Part shown: positions 25,571-35,636 of the stretch, one piece after another
Position numbering within the stretch: position 1 is the first letter of the stretch
Layout: the number at the start of each line of letters is the position of its first letter
DNA from: Muriicola marianensis
GTDB taxonomy: Bacteria > Bacteroidota > Bacteroidia > Flavobacteriales > Flavobacteriaceae
Reading direction: 5' to 3'
DNA length: 64,000 nt
Assembly: GCF_014638095.1 (NCBI RefSeq)
Contig: NZ_BMFH01000001.1
Coordinates: 186,001-250,000, forward strand
Translations under genes and position numbers: made by a program
Notes under the pieces: generated by a model
The model's input: the letters and a program-made list of their open reading frames with translations, nothing else
What the model was told of the DNA's origin: nothing
Databases searched by the model: none

Positions 25571-27604
25571 ATGCAAACGGCAACCCTTCTGGGTATGCTG
25601 CTCGCTGCCCTTATCTCTGCGCTTCTGGTCTGGTGGCAATACTATTACAGAGTCGGAAGCAGGAGTAATCAGACCCATGTGCTGGCGTTCCTGCGTTTCC
25701 TTGCGGTCTTTGGCTTACTCCTTCTTCTTTTAAACCCAAAGATCTCCAAAACCACCCTGGCCACCAGTAAACAGAACCTTATCCTCCTGTTTGATGACTC
25801 GGAATCCATTCAAAGTGCCGGCGCTGATGAAAGGGTCAGACAGATATCAGCGGATCTTTTAGGAGAGAACTACCTGTCAGACAGATTCTACATAAACACC
25901 TATGGTTTTGAACGGGAGCTGAACGATGGGGACAGCCTGAGTTTCCAGGGGGAGGTATCCGATATCTCCAGGGCTCTGATGGCACTCAACAAGGTCTATG
26001 GGCGAGAGAAAGCGGTCGCTGTCCTGGTGACTGATGGGAATCAGACACTTGGTACTGCCTATGAATACCTGGGCCCTGAACTGAATTTCCCGGTGTTTTC
26101 CATGGTGGTGGGGGATACTACCCGATATGCCGACCTGAAGATCAGCCGAGTAAACCTGAATAAATACGCCTTTTTGGAAAACAGCTTTCCTGTAGAAGTC
26201 TTTGTTACCTACCAGGGGAGGGATTCGATCTCCAGCAGACTGAATATTCGGCTCGACGGCCGGAATGTGTATCGCAGGAATGTCGACCTGAGTGCGGAGA
26301 ACAATTCACTTAGGATCAGTACCAACCTGCTCGCTTCAGAGGTTGGACTTAAATCCTTGCTCCTGACCCTGGATTCCATTCCGGGGGAAAAGAATACAGC
26401 GAACAACCGCTGGCGCTCCACTATAGAAGTCATTGATGAAAAGACCCGGATCGGGCTCGTTTCAGATATAGCTCACCCGGATATAGGTGCATTGATCAAG
26501 GCTATTGAAAGCAATGAACAAAGGCGTGTTACACTTTTCAATGCAAGGGCCACAGCAGGGGAATTGAGTGAAATGGATATGTTGATCCTCTACCAACCCG
26601 ACAGGGCGTTCTCAGGTGTGTATGATGTAATTCAGCAGTCGGGTCTTAATACATTTATCATCGCAGGTCCGCGTACCGACTTCAACTTCCTTAACAGGGT
26701 GCAAAAAGGGCTGCAGGTGAGTAACTTCAATCAGACCGAGGAGATACTTCCGGTGTTAAACTCCGCTTTTGGTCTTTTCGATATCTCAGAATTCTCGGTG
26801 GAGGAATTCCCCCCTTTGCTGGGTACCCTCGGTGAGATCCTGATCACCAGGCCCAATGAAAGCATACTCGACCAGCAGATCAGAGGCGTTAATCTCAAGG
26901 AGCCCATGCTCACTATCATGACCGATGAGGAAACACGACATGCGTTTTTGTTCGGGGAGAATATTTGGAAATGGAGGCTGCAATCGTTCAGGAATGATCA
27001 GGATTTTGAAAATTTCGACCGATTGATGGACAAGATCGTGCTCTACCTCACTTCTGATGGCAGGAGGGAACGGTTAGAGGTGAGATATGAACAGACTTAT
27101 AATGCAGCATCAGACAGGAAGATCAAGGCGTCTTTCTACGATGCTACCTTTGTCTTTGATCCTGATGCCGAATTAAAGATAAATATCAGGGGTATATATG
27201 GAGAGTTTACCACCCAACAAAACATGGTCCTGGCTGACAAGCAGTATGAGACAGACCTGAGCGAATTACCCCCGGGAGAATATAGTTTTTCTGTAACCGC
27301 GGAGGGGCAGGATATGCGATCGGATGGCAGGTTCAGGATAGAGGACTTCAATCTGGAGCAACTGTTTGTTTCCAGTGACCCCGGCAGGCTGGCAATGCTG
27401 TCAGAGGGTAGCGGAGGCATTTTGTATTACCCGGAGCAGTTGCCTGACCTGATCGTAGAATTGGCTGAAGATCCGAGATTTTCGCCGGTCCAGAAAAGCA
27501 CAGAAAATGTCGTATCTTTGGTCGACTTCAAAATACTTCTGGGATTGATCGTTCTGGCGCTTGCTGCGGAATGGTTTATCAGGAAATACAACGGATTAAT
27601 TTAA
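25571..27604 (+). CDS. VWA-domain membrane protein
   Basis: 677 residues. Two N-terminal membrane helices (about 7-22 and 37-54), a von Willebrand factor A domain with MIDAS residues Asp75, Ser77, Ser79 (FDDSES) and a LVTDGNQT segment near 155, then long beta-rich periplasmic domains with a glutamine-amidotransferase-like region (about 290-440), and a C-terminal membrane helix (about 650-668). The layout resembles BatA/BatB-like or VWA-plus-GATase1-like membrane proteins of Bacteroidota. It starts 75 nt after fabG and is followed 10 nt later by a prohibitin-like gene, so the two probably act at the same membrane. Function unknown. Confidence 0.78.
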   Translation: MQTATLLGMLLAALISALLVWWQYYYRVGSRSNQTHVLAFLRFLAVFGLLLLLLNPKISKTTLATSKQNLILLFDDSESIQSAGADERVRQISADLLGENYLSDRFYINTYGFERELNDGDSLSFQGEVSDISRALMALNKVYGREKAVAVLVTDGNQTLGTAYEYLGPELNFPVFSMVVGDTTRYADLKISRVNLNKYAFLENSFPVEVFVTYQGRDSISSRLNIRLDGRNVYRRNVDLSAENNSLRISTNLLASEVGLKSLLLTLDSIPGEKNTANNRWRSTIEVIDEKTRIGLVSDIAHPDIGALIKAIESNEQRRVTLFNARATAGELSEMDMLILYQPDRAFSGVYDVIQQSGLNTFIIAGPRTDFNFLNRVQKGLQVSNFNQTEEILPVLNSAFGLFDISEFSVEEFPPLLGTLGEILITRPNESILDQQIRGVNLKEPMLTIMTDEETRHAFLFGENIWKWRLQSFRNDQDFENFDRLMDKIVLYLTSDGRRERLEVRYEQTYNAASDRKIKASFYDATFVFDPDAELKINIRGIYGEFTTQQNMVLADKQYETDLSELPPGEYSFSVTAEGQDMRSDGRFRIEDFNLEQLFVSSDPGRLAMLSEGSGGILYYPEQLPDLIVELAEDPRFSPVQKSTENVVSLVDFKILLGLIVLALAAEWFIRKYNGLI

Positions 27605-27614
27605 ATACACACGA

Positions 27615-28430
27615 ATGGACAGACTTCCAAAAATCACATTACCAGCAATTTTTATCGTCATCGTACTGGTGATCCTTATATCAAAATCAGCAATTACCAT
27701 TGGCTCCGGAGAAGCCGGAGTACTCTACCGAACCTTTGGGGATGGGGTAGTTACCGATGAGCCACCTCTGGGTGAGGGATTTCATTTTGTGGCCCCATGG
27801 AACAAAGTATTTATCTATGAAGTCAGGAGACAAGAGATCTTTGAAAAGATGAAAGTACTTTCCTCCAACGGACTGGATATCCAGCTCGATGCTTCGGCCT
27901 GGTACATGCCAAAATATGAAGACCTGGGGAACCTCCACCAGCAAATCGGGGAGAATTACCTGCAGCGGATTTTGCTGCCCACCATCCGCTCTGCGGCAAG
28001 GAGCGTTGTGGGCCGGTATACGCCTGAACAGCTTTATTCCAGTAAACGGGATGCCATACAGAGGGAAATCTACGAAGAGACCAAAAAGATCGTAGAGGAT
28101 CAATACATCGTATTAGACGAAGTGCTCGTCAGGGATGTTACCCTGCCTCCGACGATCAAGGATGCGATCGAGCGTAAGCTGAAACAGGAACAAGAATCCC
28201 TGGAATACGAATTCAGGCTGGTCACGGCAGAAAAAGAAGCGGAGAGGCAGCGAATTGAAGCACAGGGTAAGGCCGATGCAAACCGTATCCTCAGTGCTTC
28301 CCTTACGGATAAGATCCTTCAGGATAAGGGGATAGAGGCTACTCTTAAACTCTCTGAGTCGCCTAATGCCAAAGTAGTGGTAGTGGGCTCAGGAGAGTCG
28401 GGTTTACCCCTTATTTTAGGAAATAATTAA
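27615..28430 (+). CDS. Prohibitin-family (SPFH/Band 7) membrane protein
   Basis: 271 residues. One N-terminal membrane helix (about 9-27), the SPFH/Band 7 domain (about 30-200, VLYRTFGDGVVTDEPPLGEGF at its start), then a coiled coil (LKQEQESLEYEFRLVTAEKEAERQ) and an Ala/Gly-containing end. Prohibitin-like proteins form large membrane ring scaffolds and often control FtsH-type proteases; no protease gene is adjacent. Same transcript as the VWA protein is likely (10-nt gap). The his promoter follows 12 nt after its stop codon. Confidence 0.9.
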   Translation: MDRLPKITLPAIFIVIVLVILISKSAITIGSGEAGVLYRTFGDGVVTDEPPLGEGFHFVAPWNKVFIYEVRRQEIFEKMKVLSSNGLDIQLDASAWYMPKYEDLGNLHQQIGENYLQRILLPTIRSAARSVVGRYTPEQLYSSKRDAIQREIYEETKKIVEDQYIVLDEVLVRDVTLPPTIKDAIERKLKQEQESLEYEFRLVTAEKEAERQRIEAQGKADANRILSASLTDKILQDKGIEATLKLSESPNAKVVVVGSGESGLPLILGNN

Positions 28431-28442
28431 GCCGTTCAAATT

Positions 28443-28472
28443 TTTGCAGATTCAAAATAAATTCTACTTTTG
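28443..28472 (+). promoter_or_regulatory. Promoter of the histidine operon
   Basis: TTTG (28443-28446), an 18-nt spacer, then TACTTTTG (28465-28472): an exact match to the Bacteroidota -33/-7 pattern. Transcription would begin within about 10 nt of the leader-peptide ATG at 28479. Confidence 0.75.
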
Positions 28473-28478
28473 CCGGGT

Positions 28479-28532
28479 ATGAAGAGTCAAAATACACATC
28501 ACCATTCCGCGACTGGCCCTCAAGCAGGTTAG
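28479..28532 (+). CDS. hisL: his operon leader peptide
   Basis: 17-codon reading frame encoding MKSQNTHHHSATGPQAG, with three consecutive histidine codons CAT CAC CAT at 28497-28505. It lies 7 nt after the promoter element and 30 nt before a strong terminator in front of hisG. The last codons plus the first base of the stop (28521-28530) can pair with the left arm of the terminator (28562-28571) at 9 of 10 positions, counting one G-U. A ribosome stalled at the His codons would leave this antiterminator strand free; one that reaches the stop codon would cover it and let the terminator form. This is the classical transcription attenuation design. Confidence 0.85.
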   Translation: MKSQNTHHHSATGPQAG

Positions 28533-28561
28533 GAATGTATTGTCGTATTCAAAGATATCCG

Positions 28562-28595
28562 AACCCGTTTGAGCAATCAAACGGGTTTTGTTTTT
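28562..28595 (+). terminator. his attenuator terminator
   Basis: Perfect 11-bp stem AACCCGTTTGA/TCAAACGGGTT (28562-28572 and 28577-28587), GCAA loop, then a T-rich run to 28595. It ends 26 nt before the hisG ATG. The left arm has an alternative partner in the leader-peptide end (28521-28530), so termination is probably conditional on histidyl-tRNA charging. Confidence 0.88.
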
Positions 28596-28621
28596 AGCAC
28601 CAAAGTGGAAAAGATTTACAT

Positions 28622-29476
28622 ATGAAATTGAAAATTGCGATTCAGAAAGCGGGACGTCTCAACGAGGATTCCCTGAACATCCTCAAGGATTGCGGGATCT
28701 CCATAGACAATGGTAAGGACCAGCTAAAGGCGTCGGCCAGGAATTTTCCCCTGGAAGTATTTTATCTGCGCAACGGGGACATTCCCCAGTATTTGCGTGA
28801 TGGTGTCGTTGACGTAGCCATCATTGGCAGCAATGTGCTCGTTGAGAAAGGCACTGATCTCAGGATCGCTGAAAAGCTGGGATTCTCGAAATGCCGGGTA
28901 TCCCTTGCCGTTCCAAAAAGTGTGAAATACGAATCCATCTCAGACCTTCAGGGCAAGCGAATAGCCACTTCTTATCCCAACACTGTAGAGTCGTACCTCA
29001 AGAAAAAAGGCGTAGAGGCCGAGTTGCATATCATCAACGGATCCGTAGAAATCGCCCCTAATATCGGCCTTGCGGATGCCATATGCGATATCGTTTCCAG
29101 CGGGAGCACCCTTTTTAAGAACAATCTCAAGGAAGTGGAGAAGATCCTCACCAGTGAAGCAGTACTGGCTGTTTCTCCGAGAATAGGGAAGGAACAGCAG
29201 GAGATCCTTGAGAAACTGCAATTCAGGATGCGGTCAGTCCTGGCCGGGCGCCAGTCTAAATACGTACTGATGAACGTTCCCAATGACAGGATCGACAAAG
29301 TGATCGACTTGCTACCCGGGATGCGAAGCCCCACAGTCCTGCCATTGGCAGAGGAAGGCTGGAGTTCAGTGCACTCAGTGATCAACAAGGATAAATTCTG
29401 GGAGGTAATAGACGAATTAAGGCAGGCCGGGGCGGAAGGGATACTGGTTTGCCCTATTGAAAAAATGGTAATCTGA
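28622..29476 (+). CDS. hisG: ATP phosphoribosyltransferase, long form
   Basis: First committed step of histidine synthesis, joining ATP and PRPP. 284 residues, the long form with catalytic domains (about 1-205; DVAIIGSNVL and the PRPP-binding AICDIVSSGSTLFKNNL motif) and a C-terminal ACT-like regulatory domain (about 210-284) that confers feedback inhibition by histidine, so HisZ is not needed. First structural gene after the attenuator. hisD follows after 7 nt. Confidence 0.97.
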   Translation: MKLKIAIQKAGRLNEDSLNILKDCGISIDNGKDQLKASARNFPLEVFYLRNGDIPQYLRDGVVDVAIIGSNVLVEKGTDLRIAEKLGFSKCRVSLAVPKSVKYESISDLQGKRIATSYPNTVESYLKKKGVEAELHIINGSVEIAPNIGLADAICDIVSSGSTLFKNNLKEVEKILTSEAVLAVSPRIGKEQQEILEKLQFRMRSVLAGRQSKYVLMNVPNDRIDKVIDLLPGMRSPTVLPLAEEGWSSVHSVINKDKFWEVIDELRQAGAEGILVCPIEKMVI

Positions 29477-29483
29477 TTTCCTT

Positions 29484-30788
29484 ATGAAAAAGTACTACGA
29501 TCCGGACAAAAAGGAGTGGGATGAGATCTTGTCCCGTCCCACTTTTACGGTAGGAGATATTGAGGATACCGTAAATGAGGTTTTCCAGGCTGTCAGGCAG
29601 AAGGGAGATAAAGCGGTAAAGGATTACACCGAAAAATTTGACGGGGTCGCTCTTGAATCCGCCCTTGTTTCGGAAAATGAGATCATAGCGGCTGAAAAAA
29701 CCATAGATGAAGGGCTGAAAAGAGCCATCAGGCAGGCCTACGACAATATCCATAAATTCCATGAAGCCCAGAAGACCCCTCCGGTAAAAGTGGAGACATC
29801 ACCCGGGGTCGTTTGCTGGCAGCAGAAAAGGCCCATTCAAAAGGTGGGGTTGTATATTCCGGGAGGTACAGCCCCCCTCTTTTCTACTATCCTAATGCTG
29901 GCTATTCCTGCAAAAATTGCGGGGTGCGAGGAAATCGTCCTGTGCAGTCCCCCAGACAAGAATGGCAACCTGCCGCCTGTGGTGCTTTATACTGCTTCAC
30001 TGTGTGGGATAGACAGGATCTACAAGGTAGGCGGAATACAGGCTGTGGCAGCCATGACCTTTGGAACACAGACTATTCCCAGGGTCTACAAGATCTTCGG
30101 ACCCGGAAACCAGTACGTAACCGTAGCCAAACAACTGGCCACAAAATACGGGGTCGCTATCGATATGCCGGCCGGGCCCAGTGAACTCCTGGTCATGGCC
30201 GATGATACCGCCGTACCCTCCTTTGTCGCGGCCGATCTTCTGAGTCAGGCCGAACACGGTACCGACAGTCAGGTGGTCCTGGTAACCACCTCCAGAACCT
30301 TGCTGCAGCAAGTTGAAGAAGAAGTGAATTCTCAGCTCGATGCACTCCCCAGGAAGACTATCGCCCAAAAAGCAATAGGAAACAGCAGGCTCATCTATAT
30401 GTCGGATCGGGACAGGGCCATTGATCTGATCAATACCTACGGCCCGGAACACTATATCCTGTGTGTGGAGGACGAGGATTACTTTCTGCAGAATACGATA
30501 AATGCAGGTTCTGTTTTTATTGGCAATTACACCCCTGAAAGTGCGGGTGACTACGCTTCGGGAACCAACCACACCCTGCCTACAAACGGCTATGCAAGGC
30601 AATACAGCGGAGTGAATCTCGACAGTTTTAACAAGAGCATCACCTTTCAAAAGATATCTGAAGAAGGAATCATGGCCCTGGGGGAAACCATTGAGATCAT
30701 GGCAGAGGCCGAAGGGTTACGGGCTCACAGGAACGCCGTGACACTCAGGAGAGATCTTTTAAGGCAGAAATCACAGAAGGAGGTATAA
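29484..30788 (+). CDS. hisD: Histidinol dehydrogenase
   Basis: Last two steps of the pathway, histidinol to histidine with two NAD reductions. 434 residues, usual length. Visible motifs: GLYIPGGTAPLFSTILM, FGPGNQYVTVAKQ, the zinc-site region MPAGPSELLVMAD and the catalytic Glu-His pair in LLSQAEHGTDSQV and near YGPEHYI. Coupled to hisG (7-nt gap) and hisC (1-nt gap). Confidence 0.97.
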   Translation: MKKYYDPDKKEWDEILSRPTFTVGDIEDTVNEVFQAVRQKGDKAVKDYTEKFDGVALESALVSENEIIAAEKTIDEGLKRAIRQAYDNIHKFHEAQKTPPVKVETSPGVVCWQQKRPIQKVGLYIPGGTAPLFSTILMLAIPAKIAGCEEIVLCSPPDKNGNLPPVVLYTASLCGIDRIYKVGGIQAVAAMTFGTQTIPRVYKIFGPGNQYVTVAKQLATKYGVAIDMPAGPSELLVMADDTAVPSFVAADLLSQAEHGTDSQVVLVTTSRTLLQQVEEEVNSQLDALPRKTIAQKAIGNSRLIYMSDRDRAIDLINTYGPEHYILCVEDEDYFLQNTINAGSVFIGNYTPESAGDYASGTNHTLPTNGYARQYSGVNLDSFNKSITFQKISEEGIMALGETIEIMAEAEGLRAHRNAVTLRRDLLRQKSQKEV

Positions 30789-30789
30789 G

Positions 30790-31851
30790 ATGGATTCAGC
30801 AAAAACAACACAGTTCGATCTCACTCGCCTGATTCGGGAAAATGTCAGGAATATGACACCCTACTCCTCTGCCCGTGATGAGTATGTTTCAGACGGGAGT
30901 GAAAAGGTCTTCCTGGATGCCAACGAAAATCCTTTCGGAGATGGGATCAACCGGTACCCTGATCCTCAGCAGCGAACCTTGAAGACCGAATTATCAAAAC
31001 TCAAGGGGGTGAACCAGGATCAAATCTTGCTAGGGAACGGGAGCGACGAGGTCCTCGATCTGTTTTTTCGGGCTTTCTGTGAGCCCGGGAGAGACAACGT
31101 GATCACCGTGCCTCCGACATACGGGATGTACAGCGTTCTGGCCTCCCTTAACAATGTAGAAAACCGAAAGGTCTTGCTACAACGCGACTTTACCCTTGAT
31201 CTGAATGGCATTTTCAATGTGGTAGACGAAAACACCCGGATGATCTTTCTCTGTTCTCCCAACAATCCTACAGGGAATTCTATCCCTGAGGAACAGGTGG
31301 AAAGCTTGTTAAACCGATTCACGGGCCTGGTGATCCTGGATGAGGCCTATATTGATTTCTCCGGTCAGGCCAGCTGGATCAAAGACCTCGACAGGTATCC
31401 AAACCTGGCAGTTACCCAGACCTTTTCCAAAGCCTTTGGCATGGCAGGGATACGCCTTGGGAGCTGTTACGCCTCCCGGGAGGTGATCGCTGTACTGAAC
31501 AAGATCAAACCGCCGTACAATGTCAATGAGCTTACTCAGCGCACGGCCCTGGAAAGGCTGAAAGACCTAGAAAGAGTAAATGAAGAGGTGGAAGTATTGC
31601 GCTCGGAACGTGAGGAACTGGCGGGAGCCTTATCAGCATTGAATTTTGTGGAGCGTGTATATCCCAGCGATGCTAATTTTATCCTGGCGGTTGTAGACGA
31701 CGCAAATCGGAGATACAGGGAGCTTCTGGAAAAGGGATTTATCGTCCGCAACAGGTCCGGTCAGCCCTTATGTAAAAACAGCCTGAGGTTTACTGTGGGA
31801 ACACAGGAGGAGAACCGCCGCCTCATTGCCGCTTTAAATGATTTAAAATGA
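30790..31851 (+). CDS. hisC: Histidinol-phosphate aminotransferase
   Basis: PLP-dependent transamination of imidazole acetol phosphate. 353 residues, class I/II fold. Motifs: [10 protein letters not shown], the phosphate-binding [27 protein letters not shown] and the PLP lysine in [12 protein letters not shown], then the C-terminal [12 protein letters not shown]. The stop codon overlaps the hisB start as ATGA (31848-31851), indicating translational coupling. Confidence 0.97.
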   Translation: MDSAKTTQFDLTRLIRENVRNMTPYSSARDEYVSDGSEKVFLDANENPFGDGINRYPDPQQRTLKTELSKLKGVNQDQILLGNGSDEVLDLFFRAFCEPGRDNVITVPPTYGMYSVLASLNNVENRKVLLQRDFTLDLNGIFNVVDENTRMIFLCSPNNPTGNSIPEEQVESLLNRFTGLVILDEAYIDFSGQASWIKDLDRYPNLAVTQTFSKAFGMAGIRLGSCYASREVIAVLNKIKPPYNVNELTQRTALERLKDLERVNEEVEVLRSEREELAGALSALNFVERVYPSDANFILAVVDDANRRYRELLEKGFIVRNRSGQPLCKNSLRFTVGTQEENRRLIAALNDLK

Positions 31852-32996
31852 AAACTTCAGAAAAAACCAAGGTACTTTTTATTGACAGGGATGGTACCCT
31901 GATCAGGGAACCCGAGGATGAGCAGATCGATGCTTTTGAAAAACTCGAATTTTACCCCGGTGTCTTTACCTGGCTGGGCAGGATATGCAGAGAGCTGTCC
32001 TACGAACTCGTGATGGTGACAAATCAGGACGGCCTGGGGACGGAATCCTTCCCGGAAGAAACCTTCTGGCCCGTTCAGAATTTCATCATGCAAACCCTTG
32101 AAAAGGAAGGGATCAGCTTTAAAGAGGTGTTGATAGACAGGACATTTCCCCATGAAAACGCATCGACCAGAAAACCGAAGACTGGTCTGTTAACCCCATA
32201 TATGACGGGTAACTACGACCTGGGAAACTCCTTTGTCATCGGGGATCGCCTTACCGATATGGAACTGGCCAAAAACCTCAATGCCAAAGGTGTATTTATC
32301 AATAATCACACGGCCCTTGGCAATGACGAACTTTCCGCCAAAGAGGAGGAGATAAGGGCTTGCATCGGCCTGGAGACAGCTTCCTGGAAAGAGATCTACG
32401 AATTCCTCAGACTCGGTAATCGACGGGCTCAGCACAGCAGGAACACAAAGGAAACACAGATCTCGATCAGCCTCGACCTGGACGGGAGCGGACAAAGCGA
32501 TGTATCAACCGGACTTCCTTTCTTTGATCATATGCTCGACCAGCTGGCAAGACACGGACAACTCGATCTGTTCATTAAGGTAAAAGGAGACCTCGAAATA
32601 GACGAACACCATACCATAGAGGATACGGCCATAGCTTTGGGAGAAGTATTCCACAAGGCTCTTGGAGACAAGCTGGGGATAGAGCGATATGGCTTTTGCC
32701 TGCCCATGGATGACTGCCTGGCGCAGGTAGCCCTGGATTTTGGGGGCCGCAACTGGCTGGTGTGGGAGGCCGAGTTCCGGAGAGAAAAGATCGGCGACAT
32801 GCCTACCGAGATGTTCTTCCATTTCTTCAAGTCTTTTACGGACGGGGCCAAAGCCAATCTGAACATAAAAGCCGAAGGGACGAACGAACACCATAAGATC
32901 GAGGCTATTTTCAAGGCTTTTGCCAAAGCCATCAAAATGGCTGTAAAACAGGATACGGAAAAGATGATACTGCCCTCTACAAAGGGAATGCTTTAG
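31848..32996 (+). CDS. hisB: Bifunctional histidinol-phosphatase / imidazoleglycerol-phosphate dehydratase
   Basis: 382 residues, two enzymes in one chain. Residues 1-165 are the HAD phosphatase (nucleophile in [10 protein letters not shown], then VTNQDG and [12 protein letters not shown]). Residues about 190-382 are IGPD with paired metal-binding motifs: [13 protein letters not shown] and [15 protein letters not shown], and later [15 protein letters not shown] and [16 protein letters not shown]. Same fusion as in enteric bacteria. Overlaps hisC by 4 nt; hisH follows after 10 nt. Confidence 0.97.
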   Translation: MKTSEKTKVLFIDRDGTLIREPEDEQIDAFEKLEFYPGVFTWLGRICRELSYELVMVTNQDGLGTESFPEETFWPVQNFIMQTLEKEGISFKEVLIDRTFPHENASTRKPKTGLLTPYMTGNYDLGNSFVIGDRLTDMELAKNLNAKGVFINNHTALGNDELSAKEEEIRACIGLETASWKEIYEFLRLGNRRAQHSRNTKETQISISLDLDGSGQSDVSTGLPFFDHMLDQLARHGQLDLFIKVKGDLEIDEHHTIEDTAIALGEVFHKALGDKLGIERYGFCLPMDDCLAQVALDFGGRNWLVWEAEFRREKIGDMPTEMFFHFFKSFTDGAKANLNIKAEGTNEHHKIEAIFKAFAKAIKMAVKQDTEKMILPSTKGML

Positions 32997-33006
32997 GAAA
33001 ACTACA

Positions 33007-33588
33007 ATGAAGATTGTCATAATCGATTACGGCGCAGGGAATATTCAGAGTATAATTTTTGCTTTGGATCGCCTTGGCTATACCGCGACCCTCTCAGATG
33101 ACCCCGAGGTTATTCGAAGTGCAGATAAGGTAATTTTTCCCGGGGTGGGAGAGGCGAGTAGTGCGATGAAGAAACTGGGTCAGCACGGGCTGGAGGAAGT
33201 GATTCCTTCTTTGACCCAACCTGTGCTTGGTATCTGCCTTGGCATGCAGCTGATGTGCAGGTATTCAGAAGAAGGAAAGACCAGTGGACTTGGTATTTTT
33301 GATGTGGATGTCATTCGATTCTCCGATGACCTGAAGGTGCCCCAGATCGGCTGGAACCAGATCCGCGAACTGAAAACCCCGCTGTTTGACCAGATCCCTG
33401 AGAACGGATACATTTACCTGGTCCACAGCTATTACGCTCCCCTTTGTGAAGATACAATTGCTGTTACGGATTACGGGCTCCCCTACAGCAGTGCGGTCTG
33501 GAAGGACAACTTCTGGGGAGTGCAATTCCATCCGGAAAAAAGCAGTGCGTTGGGAGAACAGATTTTAAAGAACTTTATTACGCTCTAA
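33007..33588 (+). CDS. hisH: Imidazole glycerol phosphate synthase, glutaminase subunit
   Basis: Releases ammonia from glutamine and channels it to HisF. 193 residues, class I amidotransferase. The triad is readable: Cys in LGICLGMQLM (about 79-81) and His-Glu in VQFHPEKSS (about 179-181). The oxyanion-strand PGVGEASSAM is present. Its partner hisF is not next to it: hisA and a DinB-fold gene lie between. Confidence 0.96.
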   Translation: MKIVIIDYGAGNIQSIIFALDRLGYTATLSDDPEVIRSADKVIFPGVGEASSAMKKLGQHGLEEVIPSLTQPVLGICLGMQLMCRYSEEGKTSGLGIFDVDVIRFSDDLKVPQIGWNQIRELKTPLFDQIPENGYIYLVHSYYAPLCEDTIAVTDYGLPYSSAVWKDNFWGVQFHPEKSSALGEQILKNFITL

Positions 33589-33597
33589 CATACAGAA

Positions 33598-34338
33598 ATG
33601 AGGATCATACCGGCCATAGACATCATAGGGGGCAAATGCGTACGGCTGTCCAAAGGGGACTACGAAACCAAGAAGGTTTATAGTGAGGACCCGCTGGAAA
33701 TGGCAAAGAAATTTGAAGCCCATGGGGTAGAGTACCTTCATCTTGTGGATCTGGATGGGGCTAAATCGAGTCATATCGTCAATTACAAAGTGCTGGAACA
33801 GATCGCTGGGGGAACCTCCCTCATGGTGGATTTTGGGGGCGGACTCAAATCGGATGAAGACCTGAGGATCGCATTTGAATCCGGGGCGAGACAGGTAACG
33901 GGTGGCAGTATTGCCGTGAAGGATAAGGAGGTATTCCTGGGCTGGTTACGCGAATACGGGCCTGAGCGTATCATTCTGGGGGCCGATGCTAAAGATGAAA
34001 AAATTGCAGTCTCCGGATGGCAGGAGGGCACGGGTGAAGAACTGATCCCCTTTATCCGGATGTATCAGGAGGAAGGTGTGAAATATGTGATCTGTACGGA
34101 CATCGACAGGGACGGGATGCTGGAAGGTCCATCCGCCGACCTCTACCGGAAGATCCTTGAGAAAACCAGAGATGAAAGCAGATCCGGGATCAACCTGATC
34201 GCCAGCGGGGGGATCAGCAGTATGGACGACCTTTATTCTCTGCAGACCCTGGGGTGTGAAGGAGCCATTCTCGGGAAAGCGATCTATGAGAACAGGATCA
34301 GCATGAAAGAACTGGAATCATATATTCTGACGGCATGA
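33598..34338 (+). CDS. hisA: ProFAR isomerase
   Basis: Amadori isomerisation of ProFAR to PRFAR. 246 residues, beta/alpha barrel. The acid and base aspartates are in [16 protein letters not shown] (Asp8) and [10 protein letters not shown] (about 130). Phosphate-binding GGG (about 81) and the SGGISSMDD segment are present. Ends in an ATGA overlap (34335-34338) with the following DinB-fold gene. Confidence 0.96.
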   Translation: MRIIPAIDIIGGKCVRLSKGDYETKKVYSEDPLEMAKKFEAHGVEYLHLVDLDGAKSSHIVNYKVLEQIAGGTSLMVDFGGGLKSDEDLRIAFESGARQVTGGSIAVKDKEVFLGWLREYGPERIILGADAKDEKIAVSGWQEGTGEELIPFIRMYQEEGVKYVICTDIDRDGMLEGPSADLYRKILEKTRDESRSGINLIASGGISSMDDLYSLQTLGCEGAILGKAIYENRISMKELESYILTA

Positions 34339-34862
34339 AAACAAATAGATCTTCCCTGGGTGAGGAATTCATTGAAAATGCAGTGTTCAGGATAGACGAG
34401 AGCATGAGGATGGTGCAGAAGAGTCTCGATTTTCTGAAAGAAGAGGATGTGTGGAAAAGACCCAATGAATCCTCCAACAGCATCGGGAATATTCTGGTGC
34501 ACCTCTGCGGCAATATCACTCAGTACATCCTTGCCGGGTTGGACGGGCGGGAAGACCTCCGGAAAAGAGATGCGGAATTTGCCATTCAGGGAGGTTTGTC
34601 GAAGAGTGAATTGATCGACCAGATCAACACCCTGATCCTGAATGTGAAATCGATATTACAGAACCTGTCTGACGAGCAGTTGACGAAGCATTACAAGGTG
34701 CAGGGATTCGATCTGAGTGGCGTGGGCATTGTTCTTCACGTGGTGGAGCATTTTTCCTATCACACAGGACAGATAGCGTTCTGGACCAAATTGCTGAAGA
34801 ACAGGGACCTTGGATTTTATGAGGGGCTCGACCTGAATTTAAAAAACGAAAACGGATGCTGA
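34335..34862 (+). CDS. DinB-superfamily protein inserted between hisA and hisF
   Basis: 175 residues, four-helix DinB/DUF1572-like fold. Metal-ligand histidines are at His56 (NILVHLCGN) and His139 plus His143 (EHFSYHTGQ), with His135 nearby. The reading frame overlaps hisA by 4 nt and hisF by 7 nt, so it is translated as an integral part of the histidine operon. No known histidine-pathway step requires such a protein. It may be a metal-dependent thiol transferase or simply a hitchhiking gene; only distantly similar to the DinB-fold protein at 7443. Confidence 0.85.
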   Translation: MKTNRSSLGEEFIENAVFRIDESMRMVQKSLDFLKEEDVWKRPNESSNSIGNILVHLCGNITQYILAGLDGREDLRKRDAEFAIQGGLSKSELIDQINTLILNVKSILQNLSDEQLTKHYKVQGFDLSGVGIVLHVVEHFSYHTGQIAFWTKLLKNRDLGFYEGLDLNLKNENGC

Positions 34863-35611
34863 CCAAAAGGATCATACCCTGTCTGGATATCAAGAACGGA
34901 CGTACCGTAAAAGGGGTGAATTTTGTCGATTTGAGAGATGCCGGCGACCCTGTGGAACTCGCGGCCCGATACGCACAGGAGGGGGCTGATGAACTGGTGT
35001 TCCTCGATATCTCGGCAACAGAAGAAGAAAGGAGAACCCTGGCAGACCTGGTACACCGGGTTGCTGAACGGGTCAATATTCCTTTTACCGTGGGAGGTGG
35101 GATCTCCTCTGTGGAGGACGTGAGTCGATTGCTCCATAAGGGTGCGGATAAGATCTCGGTCAACTCCTCTGCGGTCAAGAATCCACGACTCATCGATGAG
35201 CTGGTAGCCAAATTCGGGTCTCAGTGTATAGTGGTCGCCATCGATGCCAAGCAGATCGACGGCACCTGGAAGGTACATCTGGTGGGAGGTAAGGTGCCTA
35301 CAGAGCTCGATTTGTTCGCATGGGCGGAAGAAGTCGAAAGGAGGGGAGCCGGGGAGATCCTTTTTACCTCGATGAACCACGATGGTACCAAGAATGGTTT
35401 TGCCAATGAAGCACTGGCTAAACTCTCGGAATTGGTAAATATCCCGATCATCGCCTCCGGTGGTGCGGGAAACCGGGATCATTTCTTGCATACCTTTACT
35501 AAGGGCAAGGCAGATGCCGCACTTGCCGCCAGCGTTTTTCATTTTAGGGAGATGGAGATCGTGGAATTAAAACAATACCTCCGGGAACAGGGTATTCCGA
35601 TGCGGCTTTAA
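34856..35611 (+). CDS. hisF: Imidazole glycerol phosphate synthase, cyclase subunit
   Basis: Uses ammonia from HisH to form IGP and AICAR. 251 residues, beta/alpha barrel. Catalytic aspartates are in [16 protein letters not shown] (Asp11) and the VVAIDAKQ region (about 130). The phosphate-binding [10 protein letters not shown] and [12 protein letters not shown] segments are present. The ATG at 34856 lies inside the end of the DinB-fold gene (7-nt overlap). hisIE follows after 25 nt. Confidence 0.96.
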   Translation: MLTKRIIPCLDIKNGRTVKGVNFVDLRDAGDPVELAARYAQEGADELVFLDISATEEERRTLADLVHRVAERVNIPFTVGGGISSVEDVSRLLHKGADKISVNSSAVKNPRLIDELVAKFGSQCIVVAIDAKQIDGTWKVHLVGGKVPTELDLFAWAEEVERRGAGEILFTSMNHDGTKNGFANEALAKLSELVNIPIIASGGAGNRDHFLHTFTKGKADAALAASVFHFREMEIVELKQYLREQGIPMRL

Positions 35612-35636
35612 CAAATAGAATACTAAAACAAGGAAT

